Shown here: in pieces, positions 1 to 7,123 of the stretch
Position numbering within the stretch: the stretch's first letter is position 1
Layout of the letters: each line of letters starts with the position of its first letter
Source: a bacterium
GTDB taxonomy: Bacteria > UBP14 > UBA6098 > JAFGQG01
DNA: 14,319 nt
Assembly (NCBI GenBank): GCA_016930435.1
Contig: JAFGGQ010000020.1
Span: 1 to 14,319, forward strand
Direction: 5' to 3'
Notes under the pieces: generated by a model
Told to the model about the DNA's origin: nothing
Database searches by the model: none
The model's input: only the letters and a program-made list of their open reading frames with translations
Translations under genes and position numbers: made by a program

Positions 1-779
1 AACTGGTATTCAAATTGATCCTTGCCATCAGATTTTGATGCTGAAAATTTTACAGTTGCTCCGGTATCCAGTTTACGGTAAACCTCCACTTCATCGGGTA
101 TAGTACCGAATGCATTGATTTTAACCGTCAATTGAGAATACTTGACCGTTTCGTAATTTCCTGGTATAATAGTAAGGATGGTTTCGGTGGGTTTTAGCAG
201 ATGTGCAGTTGGATTGACGGTTCGGGCGAACCCCTTATGGAAGAAGGAGGGGGTAATAGTCATAAAAGCCAGGGTAATCAATATGAATAGAACCAGCCAC
301 CTTGATGTATTCAAGATGGTGGATTTAGGGAATAGTTTTTTATAATCCAGTTCACGGGCTACCGAGTAAGCTTTTTGGGCAAAGGAATCGATCAGGTTGG
401 TGGAATAACCAAAACTGGATTGGCGGTCCTTCAGGAGATCCCATGAGCCCACCAATCGGGCATCCAGTTCGGGGTACTGATGTTCATAAAGGAGGGCGAC
501 GTGTCTGCGGGGAGGCTTGTTTATAAGTGGTTTCAAACCCAGCCAAAAAAAGAAGAAGAAGGCTTGGACTAACCATATTAAAACTAAAAGTGTGCGGAAT
601 CCTTCACCCAGAAGGAAGAGCGAATTCTCAAGGATGATCAGCAATCCAACCAGCCAGGTTATGGTCAGGGCTAACAGAAAGCCGTGGGAACTGCGCATTC
701 GGCTGACGTATATACCCGCTTTGTCCAGAAGGCCTGTCAGCTTTTTATGATAGTTGTCGGGTTCTTTAATTTTCATCAT
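1..779 (-). CDS. DUF4175-like membrane protein, N-terminal part (runs off left edge)
   Basis: The frame stays open from an ATG at 779 (a second in-frame ATG follows at 776) down to base 1, so about 259 N-terminal residues are visible and the C-terminus is outside the window. Three hydrophobic segments are visible, at about residues 34-51, 62-82 and 161-180. Between the second and third lies a soluble stretch containing YPELDARLV (102-110). After the third segment comes a beta-rich region with the start of an Ig-like look (LTIIPGNYETVKYSQLTVKI). This layout is like DUF4175-family proteins, which are encoded beside DUF4159, MoxR and VWA genes in many FCB genomes. The start is 10 bases after the DUF4159 stop, so the two are almost certainly cotranscribed. 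The molecular function of the family is not established. The coding call is strong; the family name is by resemblance only. Confidence 0.75.
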   Translation of the reverse strand, partial: MMKIKEPDNYHKKLTGLLDKAGIYVSRMRSSHGFLLALTITWLVGLLIILENSLFLLGEGFRTLLVLIWLVQAFFFFFWLGLKPLINKPPRRHVALLYEHQYPELDARLVGSWDLLKDRQSSFGYSTNLIDSFAQKAYSVARELDYKKLFPKSTILNTSRWLVLFILITLAFMTITPSFFHKGFARTVNPTAHLLKPTETILTIIPGNYETVKYSQLTVKINAFGTIPDEVEVYRKLDTGATVKFSASKSDGKDQFEYQ

Positions 780-789
780 ACGTTCGGTT

Positions 790-1464
790 TTACCTTTGAC
801 TCAGGGCGTAGATGAGGATGTTTGCTCCCATCTTGAGGGCTTCCAGTCTTTTCTCGGGAGGGTCATTATGGACCTGTGGATCCTCCCAGCCATCACCAAG
901 GTCGGACTCATAAGAATAAAAGACTACCATTCTACCCTCGTGAAATATCCCAAAACCCTGAGCTGGTTTTTCATCATGTTTGTGGATCTTGGGCAACCCA
1001 GCCGGAAAATCATAATAAATATGGTAGATTTCATGGGAGAACGGTAATTCCACCAGCTCTTTGTCAGGGAATACCTTCTTCATTTCCCTTCGGAATGACT
1101 CATCCATACCGTAATTATCGTCAGCATGGAGGAAGCCACCGCTGGTGAGATAGGTCCTTAACCTTTTGACTTCCTCATTGGAAAAGCTGATATTCCCGTG
1201 ACCCGAGATGTAGAGGAAGGGATAATTAAAAAGGTCTTCGTCAGTAAGCTTAACCGCTTTACCAAGGTCCACGGCTGGAATATCCGTGTTTTCCCGAACG
1301 AATTCCATCAGGTTGGGTAAGGAGGATGGGTCGCAGTACCAGTCACCTCCACCGGTATATTTTATACGGGCGACAGTGATCAGATTGGGATTCAGGATGG
1401 CTTCCTGAGCCCACAAACCCACAATACAGAAAAATGTAATCCACAGTACAACTATTGTTTTCAT
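790..1464 (-). CDS. DUF4159 domain protein, exported
   Basis: The protein is about 224 residues. From the ATG at 1464 it begins MKTIVVLWITFFCIVGLWAQ, a clear Sec signal peptide with likely cleavage after WAQ. A longer frame exists from a TTG at 1503, but that codon lies upstream of a good -10 box (1495-1500), so the ATG at 1464 is preferred. The mature part has typical DUF4159 features: an early ARIKYTGGGDWY block, a central YISGHG strand-loop, and SGGFLHADDNYG, resembling the glutamine-amidotransferase-like fold proposed for the family. The C-terminal MGANILIYALSQ helix is also typical. DUF4159 proteins usually sit in clusters with MoxR ATPases and VWA or DUF4175 membrane proteins, matching the downstream neighbour. 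Biochemical role is unknown; a periplasmic location is inferred from the signal peptide. Confidence 0.85.
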   Translation of the reverse strand: MKTIVVLWITFFCIVGLWAQEAILNPNLITVARIKYTGGGDWYCDPSSLPNLMEFVRENTDIPAVDLGKAVKLTDEDLFNYPFLYISGHGNISFSNEEVKRLRTYLTSGGFLHADDNYGMDESFRREMKKVFPDKELVELPFSHEIYHIYYDFPAGLPKIHKHDEKPAQGFGIFHEGRMVVFYSYESDLGDGWEDPQVHNDPPEKRLEALKMGANILIYALSQR

Positions 1465-1494
1465 AGCATTATTCAGCCTTTTAATTAAGCTATT

Positions 1495-1522
1495 AATATA
1501 CAACTTCTATTGTATAAGTCAA
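1495..1522 (-). promoter_or_regulatory. sigma70-type promoter for the DUF4159 gene
   Basis: Read on the minus strand there is TTGACT (1517-1522), a 16-base spacer, and TATATT (1495-1500). Transcription would begin near 1488, leaving a leader of about 24 bases before the ATG at 1464. Its position downstream of the TTG at 1503 is the main reason for choosing the shorter reading frame. Confidence 0.6.
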
Positions 1523-1993
1523 AAGGAAAGTGAAAAATATAGTAGAGTTTGAGGTTGATAAGGTTGGTTTGTTTGAAATTCGGAGATGATAAGATATGCT
1601 TCTAATTAAAATTCCAGTTTTTTGGGGATAAACTTATCTTTAAATTATCAATTTTATGATCACCTGCAATTTAGTTCCAATTTTAGCATACAAGCCGGTC
1701 GTTTCCACGTGTTTTTTAAAGGAGATGTTATATTGAGTGGTCTTATACGGAGTTGATTGCAAGGCAATTGGCATCAGTCTGAGGGGTCAGGGCGATGGCT
1801 TAAGCATACCAACCCTACAGAACGGAACCAATGATACCATTACCCTAATGTATATTAAGGGGACAAAAATAAAAAATACTTGCGAATTTTTAAAGCTACT
1901 TTATATTTCCAATCCTGTTTTGCTCTCTAAAATAATATGCAGTAGTAAGCTTATGAATCACAATAAATAATACTAAAAACGAAGGAGTCGCTA
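1504..1993. other. divergent intergenic region, about 490 bp, AT-rich
   Basis: This region separates the minus-strand DUF4159 gene from the plus-strand oxidoreductase operon and contains no convincing gene. Visible elements are the two promoters listed separately, a short perfect dyad GATAA-AC-TTATC at 1627-1638 with related GATAAG words nearby, and a bulged hairpin around 1843-1861 (CCCTAAT against ATTAAGGG). A Shine-Dalgarno-like AAAGGAG at 1718-1724 precedes a GTG-initiated frame (1737-1970). That frame looks non-coding: its second half is low-complexity Lys/Asn/Ile/Leu translation of AT-rich DNA. Part of 1740-1840 is less AT-biased than its surroundings and could be gene debris, but I recognise no family in it. 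Confidence 0.5.
1880..1907 (+). promoter_or_regulatory. candidate promoter of the 2-oxoacid oxidoreductase operon
   Basis: TTGCGA (1880-1885) is followed after 16 bases by TATATT (1902-1907), a moderate sigma70-like match. Transcription from here would give a leader of about 80 bases before the ferredoxin start at 1994. The -35 box matches only four of six consensus bases, so confidence is limited. Confidence 0.4.
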
Positions 1994-2206
1994 ATGCCCA
2001 GAATGGAGGTTTATACCGATCATTGCAAAGGGTGCGAATTATGTGTTGAAATCTGTCCGGCGGGGGTTATAGAGATGTCGGAGGAAATCAATAAATTAGG
2101 CTATCATCCTGCCCGTTACAAGGGGGAGGGTTGCACCGGTTGCGGTTTTTGTTTTTATGCTTGTCCGGAGCCGGATGCAATTACTGTTTACAAAAAAGAG
2201 GATTAA
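1994..2206 (+). CDS. 2 x [4Fe-4S] ferredoxin subunit of 2-oxoacid:ferredoxin oxidoreductase (delta)
   Basis: This is a 70-residue protein with two complete cluster motifs: C11-x2-C14-x2-C17-x3-C21-P and C47-x2-C50-x2-C53-x3-C57-P. It is thus an 8Fe-8S ferredoxin-like protein of the size usual for the delta subunit of KOR/VOR-type oxidoreductases. It would pass electrons from the TPP/FeS core to soluble ferredoxin in the cytoplasm. A good Shine-Dalgarno (GAAGGAG at 1981-1987) sits 7 bases before the ATG. The alpha subunit begins 18 bases after its stop, and the gene order delta-alpha-beta is the common one for this enzyme family. Subunit assignment is strong; the substrate of the complex cannot be read from this subunit. 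Confidence 0.9.
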   Translation: MPRMEVYTDHCKGCELCVEICPAGVIEMSEEINKLGYHPARYKGEGCTGCGFCFYACPEPDAITVYKKED

Positions 2207-2224
2207 ATACATCTGGAGGTTATT

Positions 2225-3271
2225 ATGGCTAAAGAACTAATAAAGGGTAATGAAGCAGTTATAAAAGGAGCCTTATTGGCCGGCTGCCGGAATTATTTCG
2301 GTTATCCGATCACTCCGGCTTCCGAGATCGCCCATGCCGCTTCTAAATATTTTCCATTGTTAGGGCGCTCATTTTTGCAGGGTGAAAGCGAGGTTGCCTC
2401 GATCAATATGTGTTATGGCGCAGCGTCGGCGGGGGTCCGCACGATGACCGCCTCGTCGGGCCCGGGTATCAGCCTGAAACAGGAGGGAATCTCCTATGCC
2501 GCCGGTTCCGAATTACCCATAGTCATTGTAGATATTCAGCGCGGTGGACCGGGTTTGGGTAATATCGCGCCTGAACAGGGAGATTACAACCAGGTTACCA
2601 AAGGCGGCGGTCATGGGAATTACAAGACTATAGTGCTTGCTCCCAATTGCGCTCAGGAGATGTGTGACCTTACTATGCTGGCCTTTGATCTCGCTGACGA
2701 ATACCGCACCCCGGTTTATGTTTTTACCGATGGCTATATTGGGCAAATGATGGAGCCGGTTGAATTTCCAAAAGCCAGGGAAATCAAAGTTGAAAAGGAT
2801 TGGGCAGTGTGGGGAAATCGTGAATCCAGGGATAATTTGATCAATTCAATTTACCTTGAGCCGCTGGAACTGGAAGCCCACAATCAAAAATTACAGGATA
2901 AATACCAGCTTATAGAAGAAAAAGAAGTAATGTTCGATACCTATCGGTTGGATGATGCAGAATTGGTTACGATGGGTTATGGAATTGTATCCCGGATACT
3001 TAAAACAGCGATTGATAAAGCGAGGAAAAAAGGGTTAAAAGTGGGATTGTTGAGGCCCATCACGCTTTTTCCTTTTCCGAACAAGAAGATTCAGGAACTG
3101 GGGAACCGGGTAAATTCATTCCTGGTGGTCGAGATGAGCAATGGCCAGATGGTTCAGGATGTTAAGTTAGCTCTGTTGGGTGCCAAACCCGTCTATTTCT
3201 ATAATAGAATGGGTGGAGTGGTTCCCACGGTTAATGAGGTACTGAATAAAATTGAGGAAATATTGAAGTGA
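2225..3271 (+). CDS. vorB: 2-oxoacid:ferredoxin oxidoreductase alpha subunit (VorB/KorA family)
   Basis: This 348-residue protein is the pyrimidine-binding (alpha) subunit, with the usual family length. Near the N-terminus is the [10 protein letters not shown] block (residues 32-41). This is followed by the family blocks [20 protein letters not shown] and [10 protein letters not shown] that build the TPP/substrate pocket. Residues from about 230 to 345 form the C-terminal transketolase-like domain ([17 protein letters not shown]). The enzyme oxidatively decarboxylates a 2-oxoacid to an acyl-CoA with reduction of ferredoxin, or runs in reverse. The overall look, especially the GGPGLGN and GGGHG segments, is closest to proteins annotated as 2-oxoisovalerate (branched-chain) VorB. 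2-Oxoglutarate and 2-oxobutyrate cannot be excluded. The gene lies between the ferredoxin gene and the beta-gamma fusion, 9 bases before the latter. Confidence 0.9.
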   Translation: MAKELIKGNEAVIKGALLAGCRNYFGYPITPASEIAHAASKYFPLLGRSFLQGESEVASINMCYGAASAGVRTMTASSGPGISLKQEGISYAAGSELPIVIVDIQRGGPGLGNIAPEQGDYNQVTKGGGHGNYKTIVLAPNCAQEMCDLTMLAFDLADEYRTPVYVFTDGYIGQMMEPVEFPKAREIKVEKDWAVWGNRESRDNLINSIYLEPLELEAHNQKLQDKYQLIEEKEVMFDTYRLDDAELVTMGYGIVSRILKTAIDKARKKGLKVGLLRPITLFPFPNKKIQELGNRVNSFLVVEMSNGQMVQDVKLALLGAKPVYFYNRMGGVVPTVNEVLNKIEEILK

Positions 3272-3280
3272 GGTAATAGA

Positions 3281-4717
3281 ATGGCGAAAGATATTTTAAG
3301 AAAACCTAAGGGATTTAATGACGTTTATTTTAATAAGCCAGGCGCTGACAAGGAAAATACTCATTATTGTCCTGGCTGTGGGCACGGTGTTGTACATAAA
3401 CTAATCGCCGAAGCGCTTGAGGATTTTGGTGTTGCGGACAGGGCAATCATGATCAGTCCGGTCGGATGCAGTGTGTTCGTTTATTATTATTTTGCTACCG
3501 GCAATGTCCAGGCTGCTCATGGCCGCGCGCCGGCTGTCGCTACCGGCCTGAAGCGAGCCAACCCTGATAGCATTGTGATAAGTTATCAGGGAGATGGCGA
3601 TCTGGGTGCGATAGGGGGGAACAATATCCTCCAGGCGGCTAACAGGGGTGAAAATATTACGGTTATCTTTGTGAATAATGCTATCTACGGGATGACCGGT
3701 GGACAAATGGCCCCAACTACCCTGGTGGGCCAAAGGACAATGACTACTCCCTACGGCAGATCGGTAGAAAACGAGGGCTACCCTATAAAAATATGCGAAT
3801 TACTAGCCTCCCTGGAATCTCCCGCTTACCTTGAAAGAACGGCAATCACCGATGTGAAAAACATAATGAAGACCCGGCTGGCCATAAGGAAGGCAATTAA
3901 AGTCCAGATAGATAACAAGGGATTCTCCCTGGTCGAAATTCTTTCTGCCTGCCCCAGTGGCTGGCGAATGACCCCCCGAAAAGCCAAAGAATGGATAACC
4001 ACCAATATGATGCCCTATTTTAAACCGGGGGTCTATAAGGACGTGTTGAATGAACGCAAACCTTATGCTCCGGCAAAATTGAACCTATCCCTCGATGAGA
4101 TAGATGAGAAGCTGGGCTTGAAAGAGGAAGCCCCTTCTTTCCCCGGCGATATGTCCGGACTCAAGGAAAATCACCGCAATCCCCGTATCAAAGTAGCCGG
4201 GTTCGGAGGTCAGGGGGTACTCATGCTGGGAAATGTCCTCGCCGAAGCGGGGATGTTGCAAGGTTATGAAGTAAGCTGGCTGCCATCCTACGGACCGGAA
4301 ATGAGGGGAGGCACCGCGAATTGCCAGGTGCATATTGACGAGGATAAGATCGGCTCGCCGGTGGTCTCCGATTCAACAGTGCTTATAGCCATGAACAAGC
4401 CCTCTCTGGACAAGTTTGTACCGGACGTAGTGCCTGGCGGTGTGGTACTTTATAATACCTCCATGATAGACCAGGCTCCCAGGCGAAAAGACCTGGAAAT
4501 TATTCCGGTTCCGGCTTCTGAAATAGCCGATGCAACGGGCGATCTGAAAGTTGCTAATATGGTGATGATAGGAGCTTACCTTGAAACAACCAAGGTAGTC
4601 TCCAAAGAGGCGGTATTTGCTGCCCTGGATATTGCCATTAAGCATAAAGGATTTATTCCCATGAATCAGAAGGCTATTGAACAGGGAATAGAGCATGTTC
4701 GTAAAATAAAGGGATAG
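3281..4717 (+). CDS. 2-oxoacid:ferredoxin oxidoreductase, fused beta (TPP-binding) and gamma subunits
   Basis: The 478 residues hold two subunits that are usually separate. Residues about 26-255 are the beta subunit: CPGCG (C30, C33), C63 and C224 are positioned as the ligands of the proximal [4Fe-4S] cluster of OFOR beta subunits. GDGD (104-107) with NNAIYG (132-137) is the TPP/Mg motif. A linker of roughly 45 residues leads to a gamma domain (about 302-478). It begins [11 protein letters not shown] and contains SYGPEMRGG, both hallmarks of the POR/KOR gamma family. The gene begins 9 bases after the alpha stop with a weak GAGG Shine-Dalgarno. Both halves look intact, so this is a real fusion and not a missed stop. 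The complex would couple 2-oxoacid oxidation to ferredoxin; substrate is uncertain (branched-chain type favoured from the alpha subunit). Confidence 0.9.
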   Translation: MAKDILRKPKGFNDVYFNKPGADKENTHYCPGCGHGVVHKLIAEALEDFGVADRAIMISPVGCSVFVYYYFATGNVQAAHGRAPAVATGLKRANPDSIVISYQGDGDLGAIGGNNILQAANRGENITVIFVNNAIYGMTGGQMAPTTLVGQRTMTTPYGRSVENEGYPIKICELLASLESPAYLERTAITDVKNIMKTRLAIRKAIKVQIDNKGFSLVEILSACPSGWRMTPRKAKEWITTNMMPYFKPGVYKDVLNERKPYAPAKLNLSLDEIDEKLGLKEEAPSFPGDMSGLKENHRNPRIKVAGFGGQGVLMLGNVLAEAGMLQGYEVSWLPSYGPEMRGGTANCQVHIDEDKIGSPVVSDSTVLIAMNKPSLDKFVPDVVPGGVVLYNTSMIDQAPRRKDLEIIPVPASEIADATGDLKVANMVMIGAYLETTKVVSKEAVFAALDIAIKHKGFIPMNQKAIEQGIEHVRKIKG

Positions 4718-4775
4718 CCCTCATTATTGAGTTGTTGGTATTTTTAAACCATTCTTACCAATCTGGAGAGGCTGG

Positions 4776-5459
4776 ATGGATAGGTTATCATATACCCGGT
4801 TTTGTGCAATTTTAATGGCCGTAATGGTATTATTTTCATCCTTATGGAGTCAGGTTGAGATAGATGGTTTCCATCTTGATTACGCCCCTGATTCCAGCGC
4901 GGTTTTAATTCCGGAGAATGCTACCTATGAGAATCCCCGGGCACTTCTGGTATTATTGAACTGCAAAGGGGGTACGGTACAGGATATCTATACTAATGTC
5001 GCAGTTGCAGAAACACTTCGCTGGTTTATGGCTTCCTGCAAGGGGCCCCGTAACCATCGTGAAACCGCTTTGAACGAGCATGATATTCTGAACCTTGTCC
5101 AGTATTTGTGCGACGCCTATCCGGTAGATACCAACCAGGTTTATATATTTGGATTTTCGGGTATGGGGGCTCAGGCTCTGGCGACCGCCTGCAATAATCC
5201 GATGAGGTTCGCCGGGGTGATCTCAACCTGTGGGCATAATGCCGGATTGCAGGATGTTGACTGGGATAAAGCCAGTTCCCTCAAATTCTATCTTATTACA
5301 AGGGAGAAGGATTGGAACCGGGTACATAACGAAAATCTAAACTCCTTTTTTCAGGGCAAAGGCATCAGGAGCTGGTTACTCTTAACCCCGGGAGAACATC
5401 AGGAAGGCCCCCCTCAGGAATGCTATAATGGTTGCCGGTGGATGTACCTGACCCGTTAA
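4776..5459 (+). CDS. exported alpha/beta-hydrolase, esterase-like
   Basis: The protein has 227 residues. Residues 1-26 are a signal peptide (hydrophobic FCAILMAVMVLFSSLW, probable cleavage after WSQ). The mature part has ALLVLLNCKGG (strand plus oxyanion region). Its nucleophile elbow is G126-F-S128-G-M-G131, preceded by the PVDTNQVYIFGFSGMG pattern seen in PHB-depolymerase/phospholipase-type carboxylesterases, where the residues after PVD form the approach to the Ser. H208 in PGEHQ is the probable catalytic His; D179 (REKDW) is a candidate acid. The domain is small and lacks a visible lid. It starts 58 bases after the oxidoreductase fusion (GGAGAGG Shine-Dalgarno) and ends 43 bases before the dehydrogenase, so it shares the operon although it is periplasmic or secreted. 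Substrate is unknown. Confidence 0.75.
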   Translation: MDRLSYTRFCAILMAVMVLFSSLWSQVEIDGFHLDYAPDSSAVLIPENATYENPRALLVLLNCKGGTVQDIYTNVAVAETLRWFMASCKGPRNHRETALNEHDILNLVQYLCDAYPVDTNQVYIFGFSGMGAQALATACNNPMRFAGVISTCGHNAGLQDVDWDKASSLKFYLITREKDWNRVHNENLNSFFQGKGIRSWLLLTPGEHQEGPPQECYNGCRWMYLTR

Positions 5460-5502
5460 AGCCATGGGTTTGATAACACTTTAAGGAAATAAGGAAATCA
5501 AA

Positions 5503-6615
5503 ATGACTGATTTTATGAAGGCGGTTGTAAAAACGGAACCCAGAATAGGTGCTTGTTACAAGGATGTTCATTTCCCCCAACTGCAACCTGATTGGGTCAT
5601 CGTTAAAGTCAAAGCCACTTCTATCTGTGGCACTGACGTGCATATTTATAAATGGGACGAATGGAGTGCCACCCGCATTGGAGAACATAATCTGCCTCAG
5701 ACACTGGGCCACGAGGTAGCAGGATATGTGGTTGAAGTAGGAGCCCATTGCAAGCGGATCAAGGTCGGAGATTATATCTCTGCGGAAACCCATATCTATG
5801 ATCCTGCTGATATCCCCTCCCTTATGGGCCAATTCCATGTGGGTGACAATATGAGGATTCTGGGGGTAGATTGTGATGGCGCTTTCGGAGAGTATTTTGC
5901 CATACCAGAATCAGTTTGCTGGGTTAACGATAGCAGTATCCCATTTGAATTCGCGACGGTGCAGGAGCCAATGGGAAACGCCGCTTATGCGGTTCTTGGA
6001 GAGGATAATGATATCGCAGGCAAAAGTATGGCATTTATAGGCGACGGACCGATAGCCCTGTTCGGCATCGGGATTGCCCGGGCTTGCGGAGCCGCCAATA
6101 TATTCGCCATTGGGCTGAGCGAATATAATCTGTTGATCGCCTCAAAAATGGGCGCCGACCATATTCTCTATGCGGATGGCCGGGACGGGGTGGATCGCTT
6201 TAGCTATATTCGCGATAACACTTATGGCGCCGGCGCGGACATAGTCCTGGATATGGTTGGAGTTCCACAGGCAATTCAGGATGGCTTTAAATATCTTCGT
6301 AAAGGAGGACGATTTTCCGCATTTGGGATCTCGGGAAAGCCTCAATTCCCAATAGATTATAATAATAGCATTGTATTTAAGGGAGCTCAGATCTACGGAA
6401 TTAGCGGACGAAAAATATTCGATACCTGGTACAGGGTTAGAAATCTGCTGGCCCACAACCGTATCGATATTGCCCCGGTAATTACCCACATGTTCGAACT
6501 GAAGGATTTTCAGAAGGGATTTGATCTTCTTTTAGCAGAGCCCCGGGAGTGTGCCAAGGTAGTTTTATTCCCGGAAGAAGATGAACTAAAAAAAGCCTTG
6601 AAAAGAAAACAATAA
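5503..6615 (+). CDS. tdh: zinc-dependent MDR dehydrogenase, L-threonine 3-dehydrogenase-like
   Basis: This 370-residue medium-chain dehydrogenase resembles E. coli Tdh throughout: SICGTDVHIYKWDEW (40-54), GHE (69-71), GNAAYAVL (158-165) and ITHMFELKDFQKGFD near the C-terminus. Tdh oxidises L-threonine to 2-amino-3-ketobutyrate, the substrate of Kbl encoded downstream. Catalytic-zinc residues C42, H70, E71 and E155 are present. The structural-zinc loop has the normal length, but all four cysteines are replaced (D100, D103, S106, G114). The Rossmann motif is G180-D-G182-P-I-A. The usual Asp at the end of the second strand is Gly204, so cofactor preference may not be ordinary NAD. A Lys-rich tail of about 15 residues extends past E. 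coli Tdh. A related polyol or amino-alcohol dehydrogenase role is possible, but the Kbl neighbour favours threonine or a close analogue. Confidence 0.8.
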   Translation: MTDFMKAVVKTEPRIGACYKDVHFPQLQPDWVIVKVKATSICGTDVHIYKWDEWSATRIGEHNLPQTLGHEVAGYVVEVGAHCKRIKVGDYISAETHIYDPADIPSLMGQFHVGDNMRILGVDCDGAFGEYFAIPESVCWVNDSSIPFEFATVQEPMGNAAYAVLGEDNDIAGKSMAFIGDGPIALFGIGIARACGAANIFAIGLSEYNLLIASKMGADHILYADGRDGVDRFSYIRDNTYGAGADIVLDMVGVPQAIQDGFKYLRKGGRFSAFGISGKPQFPIDYNNSIVFKGAQIYGISGRKIFDTWYRVRNLLAHNRIDIAPVITHMFELKDFQKGFDLLLAEPRECAKVVLFPEEDELKKALKRKQ

Positions 6616-6634
6616 AATATATCTTGTTATTAAA

Positions 6635-7009
6635 GTGATTTTAGGCGCTGGTATAGATATTATTGAAGTAAACCGGATCAGAAGGGTGATAGAGCGATAT
6701 GGCCGTTATTTTACTGCAAGGCTTTTTTCTGAAACTGAAATCGAATATTGCGAGGGAAAAGCCCGTTCGTGTCCATATTTTGCAGCCCGGTTCGCGGCAA
6801 AGGAGGCATTCCTGAAGGCGTTGGGAACCGGTCTTGCGGATGGTATCCGCTGGAAGGATATACAGGTATTGAACGATTCCAGAGGCAAACCCTTTATCAA
6901 ATGTACGGGTAAAGCACAAGAACGGCTTGAAGCCAGAAAAGTATCACAGATCCAGCTTTCGATCACACATACAGATAACTATGCGGCTGCAATCGTAATA
7001 CTGGAATAA
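6635..7009 (+). CDS. acpS: holo-[acyl-carrier-protein] synthase
   Basis: The protein is 124 residues, the normal AcpS length. The N-terminal GAGIDIIEVNRI (4-15) contains the Mg-binding D8, and FAAKEAFLKALGTGL (53-67) contains E57; these are the two metal-binding residues of the family. LSITHTDNYAAA near the C-terminus is the usual last strand region. It transfers 4'-phosphopantetheine from CoA to the Ser of a carrier protein in the cytoplasm. The start is a GTG at 6635, 19 bases after the dehydrogenase stop, with no strong Shine-Dalgarno, which suggests translation coupled to the upstream gene. Two genes downstream lies a stand-alone carrier protein (8872-9117), a natural substrate. Whether it also serves the fatty-acid ACP of this organism cannot be told from the window. 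Confidence 0.93.
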   Translation: MILGAGIDIIEVNRIRRVIERYGRYFTARLFSETEIEYCEGKARSCPYFAARFAAKEAFLKALGTGLADGIRWKDIQVLNDSRGKPFIKCTGKAQERLEARKVSQIQLSITHTDNYAAAIVILE

Positions 7010-7123
7010 TTGGATTCCTTTCAATAACAGTAAAGGCGGTTCAAAAATTTTATAATGGTTATATGGTTATAGAAGAAGAAAAGAAAATGAACATAGTACC
7101 AGGGAAGAAAAAGGAGGTTATTT

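Noticed and set aside
517-750. plus-strand frame rich in Lys and Arg
   Set aside because: It lies antisense to the DUF4175-like gene, whose membrane segments and continuity with the DUF4159 operon are far more convincing.
1737-1970. 77-codon frame from a GTG behind an AAAGGAG motif
   Set aside because: The second half is translation of AT-rich DNA containing a promoter and the operon leader; no recognisable domain, and the spacing to the Shine-Dalgarno (12 bases) is poor.
3401-3733. 110-codon antisense frame in the oxidoreductase beta domain
   Set aside because: Shadow of the conserved TPP-binding region; no own ribosome site or domain.
7050-7060. TATAAT box upstream of the acetate ligase as an internal promoter
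   Set aside because: No acceptable -35 hexamer at 16-18 bases; kept only as a remark in the ligase entry.
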